A DNA stretch of 64,000 bases from Prolixibacteraceae bacterium UBA1413 (GTDB lineage: Bacteria > Bacteroidota > Bacteroidia > Bacteroidales > Prolixibacteraceae). A program made the position numbers and the translations under genes. This document shows, in pieces, positions 1 through 7,247 of the stretch. The DNA lies in the NCBI GenBank assembly GCA_002304925.1, contig DBPT01000017.1:62001-126000 (forward strand), written 5' to 3'. How positions within the stretch are numbered: the stretch's first letter is position 1; each line of letters begins with the position of its first letter. A model generated the notes under the pieces. It made no database searches. It worked only from the letters and a program-made list of their open reading frames with translations, and was not told the origin of the DNA.

Positions 1-1
1 A

Positions 2-667
2 ATTGAAATCCCCAGTATCCTCTCCTATATGGCATTCCTCGACCCCAGTGCATACGTTCCCGGAATTAAGGACCTCATCCACGGAAACCCGGAAAGGAAC
101 ATTGTCTCTACCACGGAAAAAATGGAGGAGGGAAAAATCGCCGTGGAAGCCCTGAAAGAGTATAAAGCTGCCAAAGAAGCGGGTGACATGGCCCGTGCCG
201 ACAGTGCCCGGGCAGAGCTGGAAGCCAATTTCTCCAGCTTCGGGTATGGATTCCTGAAAGATGAACACGAGGCCATACCCCCCATCAAACTGACGTTTTA
301 CGCCTTCCGGATCATGGTCGGTCTCGGATTTTGGTTCGTTCTCCTGTTTGCTGTTTCCCTGTGGTTGACCCTGAAAAAAAGAATCGAAAATAAGAAATGG
401 TTGTATCACTGCGCCATCTGGTCCATTCCCCTGGTTTACCTGGCTGCCGAAATGGGGTGGGTGGTGGCCGAAGTCGGCCGTCAGCCCTGGATCATCCAGG
501 ACCTGATGCCTACTTCGGCGGCTGTGTCGAAACTGACCACAGGAACGGTCCAGTTGACCTTCGTGCTTTTTGCCGTCACGTTCACAATTCTGCTGATCGC
601 GGAAATAAAGATAATGCTGAAACAAATCAAAAAAGGACCTAAGGAAGGAGGTAACAGCCATGTTTGA
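2..667 (+). CDS. cydA: Cytochrome bd ubiquinol oxidase subunit I (CydA), C-terminal part
   Basis: The reading frame is open from the first bases of the window, so the gene begins upstream; 221 residues are visible. CydA carries the haems of cytochrome bd oxidase, the high-affinity quinol:O2 oxidoreductase of the inner membrane. The visible part holds a soluble loop, then hydrophobic segments at about residues 95-120, 130-150 and 180-205. The family signature GWVVAEVGRQPW lies in the loop between the last two. The tail is lysine-rich. The last 8 bases overlap the cydB start, so the two genes are translationally coupled. Haem-ligand regions lie outside the window. An active bd oxidase fits microaerobic respiration or O2 scavenging in an otherwise anaerobic bacterium. 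Confidence 0.95.
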   Translation: MEIPSILSYMAFLDPSAYVPGIKDLIHGNPERNIVSTTEKMEEGKIAVEALKEYKAAKEAGDMARADSARAELEANFSSFGYGFLKDEHEAIPPIKLTFYAFRIMVGLGFWFVLLFAVSLWLTLKKRIENKKWLYHCAIWSIPLVYLAAEMGWVVAEVGRQPWIIQDLMPTSAAVSKLTTGTVQLTFVLFAVTFTILLIAEIKIMLKQIKKGPKEGGNSHV

Positions 668-1799
668 AAACCTGTCGCATCTCGCTTTGCAGCAATACTG
701 GTGGGTGATCATCTCCCTGCTGGGCGCACTACTCGTGTTTTTGCTCTTTGTCCAGGGCGGACAAACCCTGATCTACCGCCTGGGAAAAGATGAGTCCCAG
801 CGCTCCCTGCTGGTGAACGTGCTGGGCCGCAAATGGGGATTCACCTTTACCACGCTGGTTACCTTCGGCGGAGCCTTCTTCGCTTCTTTTCCCCTCTTTT
901 ACAGCACCAGCTTCGGCGGAGCCTACTGGGTGTGGATGCTGATCCTCTTCGCCTTCGTCATCCAGGCCGTCTCCTATGAATTTCGCTCCAAACCCGGCAA
1001 TTTATTGGGGAAAAGGTGCTATGAGACTTTTCTTTTCGTCAACGGTCTCGTGGGAACCCTGCTCCTGGGGGTGGCCGTCTCCACATTCTTTACAGGATCA
1101 CAGTTTTCGGTTAATGAAAACAACTTTTCCCAGTGGGAAACGCCCTACCACGGCCTGGAAGCAGCCCTCAACATCCAAAATCTGGCGCTCGGACTGGCGG
1201 TGTTTTTCCTGTCGCGGACACTGGCCGTTCTTTTCTTTTTCCAGAATGTCAACCATCCGGAAGTCATCGGAAGGGCTAAAAAGCAGCTTTTTTACAATGC
1301 CGTCCCGTTTTTGGTTTTCTTTCTCATCTTCCTGGCCTTCCTGCTTCTGAAAAAGGGATTTGCCGTCAATCCCGATACCGGTTTGGTGAGCATGGAACCC
1401 TTCAAGTACTTGCATAATCTCCTGGAGATGCCCCTGGTGGCCGTTTTGTTCCTCTTGGGGGTAATCCTGGTGCTCCTCGGAATCATACGGGCAGGTTTCT
1501 GTTTTGAAAAATGCAGCGACAAGGGGATCTGGCTGTCGGGGACCGGAACGGTGCTCACCGTCTTTTCCCTTTTCTTACTTGCCGGATTTAACAACACCGC
1601 CTATTACCCCTCCACTTTCGACCTGCAGGATTCCCTCACCATCAGGAATAGCTCATCGAGCCATTATACCCTGACGACCATGAGCTATGTTTCTCTGCTG
1701 GTGCCGTTTGTCCTGGCTTATATCTTCTATGCCTGGCGTGCCCTGACCCGTAAAAAGATCGACAGGGAAGAGCTGGAACAGGAAGGTAATAACTACTGA
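660..1799 (+). CDS. cydB: Cytochrome bd ubiquinol oxidase subunit II (CydB)
   Basis: 379 residues with about nine hydrophobic segments, the normal size and topology for CydB, the non-catalytic partner of CydA that completes the O2-reducing enzyme. The N-terminus (QQYWWVIISLLGALLVFLLF) and the following glycine-rich GGQTL turn are typical. The ATG overlaps the end of cydA by 8 bases and has a good upstream GGAGG. The C-terminal tail is charged (RKKIDREELEQE). It belongs to subfamily II as found in Bacteroidota. No sign of degradation. A 30-codon membrane ORF follows after 30 bases and may complete the operon. Confidence 0.95.
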   Translation: MFENLSHLALQQYWWVIISLLGALLVFLLFVQGGQTLIYRLGKDESQRSLLVNVLGRKWGFTFTTLVTFGGAFFASFPLFYSTSFGGAYWVWMLILFAFVIQAVSYEFRSKPGNLLGKRCYETFLFVNGLVGTLLLGVAVSTFFTGSQFSVNENNFSQWETPYHGLEAALNIQNLALGLAVFFLSRTLAVLFFFQNVNHPEVIGRAKKQLFYNAVPFLVFFLIFLAFLLLKKGFAVNPDTGLVSMEPFKYLHNLLEMPLVAVLFLLGVILVLLGIIRAGFCFEKCSDKGIWLSGTGTVLTVFSLFLLAGFNNTAYYPSTFDLQDSLTIRNSSSSHYTLTTMSYVSLLVPFVLAYIFYAWRALTRKKIDREELEQEGNNY

Positions 1800-1829
1800 T
1801 CCATTGCACTAATTTAATAAATCAACAGG

Positions 1830-1922
1830 ATGCTGACACAGATAGCATGGTTTTTGAGCCTTCCGCTGGTGATTTTTATCTGCTACCGGTTGGTGCTGCT
1901 TTGCCTGAAGCGTGTGGAATGA
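1830..1922 (+). CDS. 30-residue single-span membrane peptide, candidate CydX-like subunit
   Basis: An ATG preceded by AGGA starts a 30-codon frame ending in TGA. The product has a short polar N-terminus (MLTQ), one hydrophobic stretch of about 20 residues (IAWFLSLPLVIFICY), then leucines and a basic C-terminus ending KRVE. Its place, 30 bases after cydB and on the same strand, is where small accessory subunits of bd oxidases (CydX, 30-50 residues, one helix) are encoded in other phyla. The sequence itself is not recognisably CydX, which usually begins MWYF and has a conserved glutamate. Function as a bd-oxidase subunit is inferred from size, topology and position only. Confidence 0.5.
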   Translation: MLTQIAWFLSLPLVIFICYRLVLLCLKRVE

Positions 1923-2026
1923 GCGGTGTGGCAGAACTGATGACCCACTGTTACCTCAACGGCGGGTTGCCAAAGATTTTCCCTTCCTGACCGACGGGCA
2001 CCCGGAAAACCCCGGGCACCAGAGGG

Positions 2027-2998
2027 TCAGAGACTGAAATCCCTTGCCAGGTTGACCGATATCCCGTACCGGGTAGCCAGTTGGGTGCCGTGAAAATACT
2101 GGTACAAAGGGATGTCAAGGATGACCGACACATTCCACTTTTCCCTGATGTAACTGTTGAGCTGTGGTGAAAGGAAGAAGAGGTAACTGCCTGAAGAGGC
2201 TTTCACGCCCAGGGGGGTCCTGTCTTTCCCACGGATCTCGCTCCGGAGTTGCACAATGGATGTCCAGTCCCCCTTCAGCCAGGGAAACATCAGGTGTTTG
2301 GACCAGAACAGGGAAGTGAACAAGGCATTTCCCTGTCTTTCATCATACCGGTTCTCAAGACTGCTCTCCATTCTGCCTGTGAAGAAATAACGGGTTCCTG
2401 TTTCCGTGTACTCTTTCACGACATAAAGTTGCAGCACACCGCCGAAAGCGCCGTAAGAGGGTTGCAGTTCTATGGGCAGGACCGTTCCGTTCTTCACCTG
2501 TTTTTCACGGGTGTAGGGAATCCTGGCACCGGCACTGCCCGATATGAAAAACCTGTCGATATCGTTTTTCAGGATGCTCCCCCGCAGGGAGAAAACCGTG
2601 GAGGCAAAACCGTTTCCCCGTAAAAAATCGCTGGTTCCCCTGTAATGTTGGGTTTTGTTGATGAAATAGCCCTGCTCGTTTTCCAGGGTGATGCCCCGGG
2701 TGAGCCCGTAGGCCAGGATCAGGCCCGCATAGTTATACCCCGCACGGCTGATGACATCGTAATCCGAAGGGTTGCTTCCCTCGAAATAACGGTTCCCGTA
2801 ATGATAGCGGTAAAATGAGATCACCCGGAGGGTATTTTTCTCCAGCACGAGCAGGTTTGAAGAACCTCCCACGGGATTGATGGCCGAAAGACACTGGGCC
2901 TGAACGCGGGGTGCAACGCCCAGCATCAAGGCCAGTGCCGGCAACAGCAGGAATGCCATCGACAGCCCTGACCGGCTACTCCACCTTGATGGTGACAT
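2027..2998 (-). CDS. Predicted outer-membrane beta-barrel protein
   Basis: About 323 residues from the ATG at 2998 (an ATG at 3019 gives 330; one at 2959 gives a basic-free signal sequence and is less likely). A signal peptide ends near VQAQ. The mature part is rich in alternating aromatic and polar residues with paired strands (for example RYFFTGRMESSLENRY, SYLFFLSPQLNSYI), and ends in the C-terminal pattern NLARDFSL, as in outer-membrane barrels. No family is recognised; it is not a clear PorP/SprF. It is the last gene of a four-gene minus-strand operon and overlaps the lipoprotein gene before it, so a role as outer-membrane anchor or pore for the surface proteins of the operon is plausible but inferred. 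Confidence 0.65.
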   Translation of the reverse strand: MSPSRWSSRSGLSMAFLLLPALALMLGVAPRVQAQCLSAINPVGGSSNLLVLEKNTLRVISFYRYHYGNRYFEGSNPSDYDVISRAGYNYAGLILAYGLTRGITLENEQGYFINKTQHYRGTSDFLRGNGFASTVFSLRGSILKNDIDRFFISGSAGARIPYTREKQVKNGTVLPIELQPSYGAFGGVLQLYVVKEYTETGTRYFFTGRMESSLENRYDERQGNALFTSLFWSKHLMFPWLKGDWTSIVQLRSEIRGKDRTPLGVKASSGSYLFFLSPQLNSYIREKWNVSVILDIPLYQYFHGTQLATRYGISVNLARDFSL

Positions 2999-3323
2999 CC
3001 TTAGATTCCGTTTTGCCATTTCCGTCCTTCACGGTGCAGGTGATTTTGATATCTCCCAGGGTGCAGGGGGAGGGGATGTATTCGATGATATTGCCGCTTC
3101 CCAGACAATCACCCATGGTGGCTTGCCAGGTGTAGGTCAGCTGGTAACCCGTGGCTGTGGCGGTCACCTTTGTCTTTTCCGCGATGGTGATGGTGCCTTT
3201 TTCCGCCGTCAGCGATTTGAATACCAGCGGCTGGTCAGGATCCCCTTCCCCGGGATCCTCTTTCCCGCATCCAGCCAGAAGGAGCATCAGCACGGGAATT
3301 AATAATAATCTTCTTATTTGCAT
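2976..3323 (-). CDS. Small PKD-like surface lipoprotein
   Basis: 115 residues. The signal peptide ends in a lipobox, LLAGC, so the cysteine at position 19 should be lipidated. It is followed by an acidic linker (GKEDPGEGDPD), the kind of signal that sends Bacteroidota lipoproteins to the cell surface. The rest is one immunoglobulin-like module: the strands YTWQATMGDC, IIEYIPSP and ITCTVKDGNG resemble PKD or bacterial Ig-like repeats. It lies between the FISUMP gene (2 bases away) and the barrel gene and is surely cotranscribed. No enzymatic motif. Role probably structural or adhesive; that is inference. Confidence 0.7.
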   Translation of the reverse strand: MQIRRLLLIPVLMLLLAGCGKEDPGEGDPDQPLVFKSLTAEKGTITIAEKTKVTATATGYQLTYTWQATMGDCLGSGNIIEYIPSPCTLGDIKITCTVKDGNGKTESKDVTIKVE

Positions 3324-3325
3324 GG

Positions 3326-4807
3326 TCAGTTATTTTTAAGGCATCGGACTGAGAAAGCGTAACTTTTCGGAAAGGTGTTCCACCGTCCTACGGTGGAAGC
3401 ATTGGTGGAGAGGCACCGCCGCCACGCATACGAGCCGGCTTCGGTCGATGAGTAGATGTACCCCGACTGCCCGACATACAGAAAACTGCCTCCCACGCAC
3501 ATGCCCGCGATGGGGATGTCAAGGCCCGAACTTCCTCCTTCCTTCATCTGTGTGCCCACGCCGGTTCCCCTCCAGGCGTTGCTCTGGTCGGCTTCCTGGC
3601 GGGTCATTCCCAGTGCCATCTCCAGGATTTTAAACTCTTCATCCGACGGGAGGTGCCACCCGTCGGGACAAATGCCCTGTGCCGACTCCTCGGCAGATCC
3701 GTTCATGGCCACATCCCAGGTGTAGTGCCGGCCATAGATGAGGGCGTTGCCGGGGTCGTTTCCGACCACGTAACTGGATATTGGGGTGCCGTCGGGCGCT
3801 TTGGTGACCCGCAGGTTCCGTGCCATCCATTCCTGATCGCCGATCTTCACCACCGGATAGACGTTGCCGTCGATATCCGTCACGCTGTTGGGATCCTCTG
3901 CGGGCGGGGTTCTGAAAGAGACCACCGCCCCGTAGGCGATGCCCTTGCTGTTTCGGGCATACGCCTGCGCGTAGTAAACGGTGTCAGGGATGAGTCCGGT
4001 CAACAGGCTGAAGAAACCTCCCGTTCCGGAACCGTCGGTGGTGCAGGTGCCTGTGACCGAAGGGTTCTTCCGGAGACTCAGGCAGACGCCCCGCGCAGTG
4101 ACCGGCGCCCCGCCGTCCGAGAATATATATCCGCCACCGGTGGCCGTGGTGGCCGTGATATCCATAACTTCCCAGGTAGCCACTTCGGGGAGTCTGATCT
4201 CCGGTGGGGTTCTGAAAGAGACCACCGCCCCGTAGGCGATGCCCTTACTGTTTTGCGCATATGCCTGCGCGTAATAAACGGTGTCAGGGATGAGTCCGGT
4301 CAGCAGGCTGAAGAAACCTCCCGTTCCGGAACCGTCGGTGGTGCAGGTGCCTGTGACCGAAGCGTTCTCCCGGAGGCTCAGGCAGACACCCCGCGCAGTG
4401 ACCGGTGCTCCACCGTCGCTGCTGACGATTCCCCCGCACAATGCCGTGGTCTCCGTTATGTCCGTTACTTCTGCCGTGGCGATCCGCGGAAGGGTGAACA
4501 GAATCCGGGCCGTTTGAGACCCAACGGGCAGACAGGTGCCTTCGGTCACCTCAGCACGGAAATAACCTTCTCTCAGGGGATTCACGGTGAGGGTGTCCCC
4601 GGAAATACCGGCTGCGGTAACCCAGGTCAGGCTGTCGGTGGATTCCTGCCATACCGCGACCCCCCGGTACTCCCCGAGTACCAGTCTGACCAGCGAATCT
4701 CCTTCCAGCGAAATGACACTTCCGCCTTTCCTCAGCTCCTGCCCGGCTGCCGGAATAATCCCAGCCATCAGGAAAAACAATAGTATATGGTATATCCGCT
4801 GCTGCAT
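3326..4807 (-). CDS. Secreted FISUMP-domain protein with two duplicated Fn3-like modules
   Basis: 493 residues. A signal peptide (to about residue 22) is followed by a short N-terminal module, two nearly identical beta-sandwich modules of 100 residues each (about residues 105-305) and a C-terminal Fibrobacter succinogenes major paralogous (FISUMP) domain (about 315-493). FISUMP marks are KIGDQEWMARNL, CPDGWHLPSDEEF and the final SVRCLKN. Both modules contain TGTCTTDGSGTGGFFSLL and are encoded by DNA repeated with a 300-base period, so the duplication is recent. FISUMP proteins are surface or secreted proteins of unknown exact role. No lipobox and no own sorting domain are seen; it may act with the T9SS-sorted protein encoded just upstream. 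Confidence 0.8.
   Translation of the reverse strand: MQQRIYHILLFFLMAGIIPAAGQELRKGGSVISLEGDSLVRLVLGEYRGVAVWQESTDSLTWVTAAGISGDTLTVNPLREGYFRAEVTEGTCLPVGSQTARILFTLPRIATAEVTDITETTALCGGIVSSDGGAPVTARGVCLSLRENASVTGTCTTDGSGTGGFFSLLTGLIPDTVYYAQAYAQNSKGIAYGAVVSFRTPPEIRLPEVATWEVMDITATTATGGGYIFSDGGAPVTARGVCLSLRKNPSVTGTCTTDGSGTGGFFSLLTGLIPDTVYYAQAYARNSKGIAYGAVVSFRTPPAEDPNSVTDIDGNVYPVVKIGDQEWMARNLRVTKAPDGTPISSYVVGNDPGNALIYGRHYTWDVAMNGSAEESAQGICPDGWHLPSDEEFKILEMALGMTRQEADQSNAWRGTGVGTQMKEGGSSGLDIPIAGMCVGGSFLYVGQSGYIYSSTEAGSYAWRRCLSTNASTVGRWNTFPKSYAFSVRCLKNN
3905..4500 (-). repeat. Tandem 300-bp direct duplication inside the FISUMP gene
   Basis: Two copies of a 300-base block lie head to tail (about 3905-4200 and 4205-4500). 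For example, GTTCTGAAAGAGACCACCGC occurs at 3908 and again 300 bases on. The copies are nearly identical over their first two thirds and diverge at the end encoding the start of each module. Each copy encodes one complete Fn3-like module, so gain or loss of a unit keeps the reading frame. Confidence 0.85.
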
Positions 4808-4826
4808 GGTTGCTGAATATTCCGGA

Positions 4827-5459
4827 TTACCGGATGATCAGTTCTTTGCTGATAAAAACCTTTTCTGAACTTATTCTGACTAGGTAAATCCCCCCTGACA
4901 ACCCAGGATGAAGAACAACCGTCCGCTCTCCTTCGAAATTGCGGAGGATTTCCTTTAGAAAAATCCTGCCGGAAAAATCGGTCACCGCCAGTTCCATCTT
5001 ATGGCAGGGAGGACCGGTAATGTATATCCGGAATTCGTCGTTCCCGGGATTGGGAAAAATCAGGACATCAAATGGCACCAGTGAACCGGCAAGGATGCTT
5101 TTCACCGCTTCACGCTTTACATTGACGGTGAATGGCACGGCGAAGCGGCACCCGTTCCCATCGGTGACGGTCACCAGGTAAGTGACGGTATCTTCGGGGG
5201 TGGCAACTGGGTTTTTGACGAGGGGATTGTCGAGTGAATTTGCGGGCGACCAGGTGTAGCTGTATTCTCCCGAACCGCCACAGACAGTCAGTCCGCTTCC
5301 CAGAACCACGGACTCCCCTTTACGGATCGTGGTATCATTCTCTGTAACGGAATAGCTTAGCTCAGGAGGCTGCTCCACGGAAAGCACAACGACCTGCTGC
5401 GCCGTGACCTGCCGTAAAAGCAGCACCGAAAAAATGACGAGGAGTTGGCGCATTCGCAT
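4827..5459 (-). CDS. Secreted protein with SprB/PKD-like module and T9SS C-terminal sorting domain
   Basis: 210 residues. A signal peptide (LLVIFSVLLLRQVTAQ) is followed by one Ig-like/SprB-type module (about 30-115) with the hallmark pattern CGGSGEYSYTWSP and VTVTDGNGC. The last 80 residues form a type A sorting domain of the type IX secretion system: VLIFPNPGNDEFRIYI, then DFSGRIFLKE and the ending GIYLVRISSEKVFISKELIIR-like strand pattern. The domain directs export across the outer membrane and attachment to the surface. First gene of the minus-strand surface operon, behind a strong Bacteroidota promoter at 5560-5590, giving a leader of about 95 bases. A second in-frame ATG lies two codons on. 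Cargo is very short, so it may be a scaffold for its neighbours. Confidence 0.85.
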   Translation of the reverse strand: MRMRQLLVIFSVLLLRQVTAQQVVVLSVEQPPELSYSVTENDTTIRKGESVVLGSGLTVCGGSGEYSYTWSPANSLDNPLVKNPVATPEDTVTYLVTVTDGNGCRFAVPFTVNVKREAVKSILAGSLVPFDVLIFPNPGNDEFRIYITGPPCHKMELAVTDFSGRIFLKEILRNFEGERTVVLHPGLSGGIYLVRISSEKVFISKELIIR

Positions 5460-5559
5460 GGTGTAATATGATGTTGAAAACGTTCCTTCTCTGATTCCCA
5501 GTCACTGTTCCCTGTCAGGAAACGAGCTTATCAACCCGGGCAGATCCCCTGACCATCCC

Positions 5560-5590
5560 CAAATTTAACCAAACTGCGGAAGGTTTCAAA
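5560..5590 (-). promoter_or_regulatory. Bacteroidota-type promoter of the surface-protein operon
   Basis: On the minus strand TTTG (5590-5587) is followed after 19 bases by TAAATTTG (5567-5560), a perfect match to the Bacteroidota sigma consensus TTTG-N19/20-TAnnTTTG. Transcription would start near 5553, about 95 bases before the gene at 5459. Confidence 0.7.
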
Positions 5591-5628
5591 ATTGTACAAA
5601 AAATAAATCATAATTCAGCGTTCATAAA

Positions 5629-5660
5629 TTTGTTTTACGAGAATATTCTCATTATATTTG
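5629..5660 (+). promoter_or_regulatory. Bacteroidota-type promoter of the DUF134 gene cluster
   Basis: TTTG (5629-5632), a 20-base spacer and TATATTTG (5653-5660) match the Bacteroidota promoter consensus exactly. The DUF134 start codon is 19 bases after the -7 box, so the leader is very short. The spacer holds a perfect 12-base palindrome. Confidence 0.7.
5639..5650. promoter_or_regulatory. Palindromic operator candidate GAGAATATTCTC
   Basis: A perfect 12-base inverted repeat lies wholly between the -33 and -7 boxes of the promoter for the DUF134 gene. A dimeric regulator bound here would block RNA polymerase. The first gene transcribed encodes a helix-turn-helix protein with zinc ribbons, so autoregulation is the simplest idea; a redox or metal sensor encoded elsewhere is also possible. 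Confidence 0.5.
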
Positions 5661-5679
5661 TAGTGATAAATTTCTTGAA

Positions 5680-6234
5680 ATGCCGAGACGTAAGTTATTG
5701 AGGAAAGTGATGGGTCCTCCGAGGGTTAAGGGGTTTTTGCCAATGGGAACAGAAAGCCATGGTTCACCTGTTCTGATGGGTTTTGAGGAGTATGAAGCGA
5801 TCAGGTTGTGTGATTTTGACGGGTATCACCATGCTGAGGCAGCTCGGATCATGAATGTTTCCAGGCCGACTTTTGCCAGGATTTATGATGAAGCCCGGCG
5901 GAAGGTAGCCCGGGCGTTTATCTCGGCGGTGCCCCTGGTTTTTGAAGGTAGCATGATTTATTATGAAAGCGAGTGGTACCGTTGCGAAAAATGCCGGTGC
6001 AGGTTCAACCATCTGGAAAAGACGAAAGCGCCGTCGCGATGTGCGTTGTGCGGTTCGGGAGGAATTTCACCTGTGAAAGACGCAGTGAAGCAGGAGGAAC
6101 ATGTGCTCCGGTGCATTTGCCGGGCCTGCGGCGAAGAAAAAGAGGTTCCTTCGGGTATGCCTTGTAGTCAGGCGGTATGTGACAAATGCGGATCCCGTAT
6201 GATCCGCAAGGGCCGGCGGGCAGGGTGGCAGTGA
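5680..6234 (+). CDS. DUF134 (UPF0251) DNA-binding protein with C-terminal zinc ribbons
   Basis: 184 residues. The N-terminus (MPRRKLLRKVMGPPRVKGF) and the helix-turn-helix at about 36-75 (YEAIRLCDFDGYHHAEAAR, then MNVSRPTFARIY) define the DUF134 family of predicted DNA-binding proteins. The C-terminal half has two cysteine clusters: C102, C105, C107, C121, C124, and C145, C147, C150, C162, C167, C170, suiting two zinc ribbons; many family members are shorter and lack these. DUF134 genes usually sit beside NifX-like and Mrp/Fe-S ATPase genes, as here with the NifX-like gene. Probably a transcription factor controlling its own cluster through the palindrome in its promoter; the regulated signal is unknown. 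Confidence 0.85.
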   Translation: MPRRKLLRKVMGPPRVKGFLPMGTESHGSPVLMGFEEYEAIRLCDFDGYHHAEAARIMNVSRPTFARIYDEARRKVARAFISAVPLVFEGSMIYYESEWYRCEKCRCRFNHLEKTKAPSRCALCGSGGISPVKDAVKQEEHVLRCICRACGEEKEVPSGMPCSQAVCDKCGSRMIRKGRRAGWQ

Positions 6235-6313
6235 TGGTGAGGCTGCTCTGGAACGGATGGCATGAAGTGATTCTCTCAGGGAACAGGAAAACGAAAAATA
6301 TAAAAAGAAAGAT

Positions 6314-6640
6314 ATGAAAGTTGCAATTACGTCGACGGGAGATTCTCCCGATGCATTGGTTGACCGCCGTTTCGGGAGGTGTCACTTTTTTGTGGTCTAT
6401 GATACCCTCACGGGGGTGAGTGAGTTTATCCCGAATCCGGGGATTGATCATCAGGAAGGTACCGGGGTTGCTGCAGTGAACCTGATGGCGGAAAAGGGGG
6501 TTCAGAAAGTGGTTTCCGGAGAGTTCGGGACCAAGGTAAAATCCCTTTTCGACCAGATGCAGGTTCAACTGGTTTCCGTTCCCCACGAATCGGTGACGGT
6601 CAGGAAAGTCTTTGAAATGCTCTCGGAAGCAGGAGAGTGA
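6314..6640 (+). CDS. NifX/NafY-like dinitrogenase Fe-Mo cofactor-binding domain protein
   Basis: 108 residues forming one ribonuclease-H-like NifX domain. Typical marks are MKVAITSTGDSPDALVDRRF at the start, the FGRCHFFVVYD strand and the GTGVAAVNLMAEKGVQKVV helix region. In diazotrophs such domains carry FeMo-cofactor precursors. Stand-alone copies next to DUF134 and Mrp-type ATPases in anaerobes (orange-protein clusters) are thought to bind other metal-sulfur clusters. No nif genes lie nearby, so nitrogen fixation is not implied. It follows the DUF134 gene by 79 bases on the same strand and is probably cotranscribed. Confidence 0.85.
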   Translation: MKVAITSTGDSPDALVDRRFGRCHFFVVYDTLTGVSEFIPNPGIDHQEGTGVAAVNLMAEKGVQKVVSGEFGTKVKSLFDQMQVQLVSVPHESVTVRKVFEMLSEAGE

Positions 6641-6690
6641 GGTGGGGAAAACATTGTGTATGTATATTTATAATTTAAAACTTTTTTATT

Positions 6691-6909
6691 ATGCCAAGAT
6701 TTGATCAGACGGGTCCGGTGGGACGGGGTCCCATGACGGGCTGGAAGATGGGCCGTTGCACCAATTATGGTGCCCGGCGGAAAGAAGAAGTTGTTGAAGG
6801 CAGCCAGACGACGGAGGAGCCCCTCTCCAAGAAATTCCGGGGCAGGGGTTTCGGACGCGGCCGGCGTGGCTGCTCTTTCGGGGAGTCCCCGTCTGCCTTT
6901 AAGAAGTAG
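6691..6909 (+). CDS. DUF5320-type small glycine/arginine-rich protein
   Basis: 72 residues beginning MPRFDQTGPVGRGPMTGWKM, followed by GRC, the signature of DUF5320. These small proteins are regularly encoded beside NifX-like and Mrp ATPase genes in anaerobes. The middle is acidic and polar; the C-terminal half is basic with FRGRGFGRGRRGCSFG, which could bind nucleic acid or metal through its two cysteines. It starts 50 bases after the NifX-like gene. Function unknown; the context suggests metal-cluster handling together with its two neighbours. Confidence 0.75.
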   Translation: MPRFDQTGPVGRGPMTGWKMGRCTNYGARRKEEVVEGSQTTEEPLSKKFRGRGFGRGRRGCSFGESPSAFKK

Positions 6910-7222
6910 CTTTTTCCGGTTGGCTTCGGTTTTATGACCGGGGCGCTGGTCACTTTCTTCACCGGGGTGGTTGTCCGTTTCAAAAGGTCAATGGTGTTCC
7001 CCAGTTTCAGACCGAGAAGGTAAAAAACAGAAGAAAAGAGCAAAATTGTTTTCATGGCTTCGTTATCAATCTCAAACGAAGTTATGGCAGGACATCTGTT
7101 TGCATGACAGTTTTTCGGTGAATGGTGCTCTTTTTCCTGCGAATGGCTGTTTTGCTCCGTTTTCAGGAAAATCCTATGCCGTGAACTGACAAAGGCATCG
7201 TTTTCCGGTTCCTCATCTTTGT
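6910..7222. other. Intergenic stretch before rimO, no convincing gene
   Basis: No RNA gene or clear coding region was recognised. On the minus strand an ATG at 7055 opens a 96-codon frame (MKTILLFSSVFYLLG...) with a hydrophobic N-terminus and a lysine/proline-rich middle, but it would run antisense through the DUF5320 gene to 6765, so it is only a weak candidate. The right end carries the rimO promoter box. Confidence 0.4.
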
Positions 7223-7230
7223 TATTTTTG
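7223..7230 (+). promoter_or_regulatory. -7 box for rimO
   Basis: TATTTTTG fits TAnnTTTG and lies 17 bases before the rimO ATG. The T-run TTTT at 7201-7204 could serve as a degenerate -33 element (spacer 18). Confidence 0.45.
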
Positions 7231-7247
7231 CGGGACATAACGAAATA

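Noticed and set aside
3653..4783. Long plus-strand open frame opposite the FISUMP gene
   Set aside because: Composition is arginine-rich and domain-free, whereas the minus strand has a signal peptide, repeated modules and a FISUMP domain.
6314..6640. Nitrogen fixation inferred from the NifX-like gene
   Set aside because: No nifHDK, nifB or nifEN gene is in the window, and stand-alone NifX-like proteins occur in many non-fixing anaerobes.
6765..7055. Minus-strand frame MKTILLFSSVFYLLG... of 96 codons
   Set aside because: It runs antisense through the whole DUF5320 gene, has no promoter box and no recognisable domain; the hydrophobic start alone is weak support.
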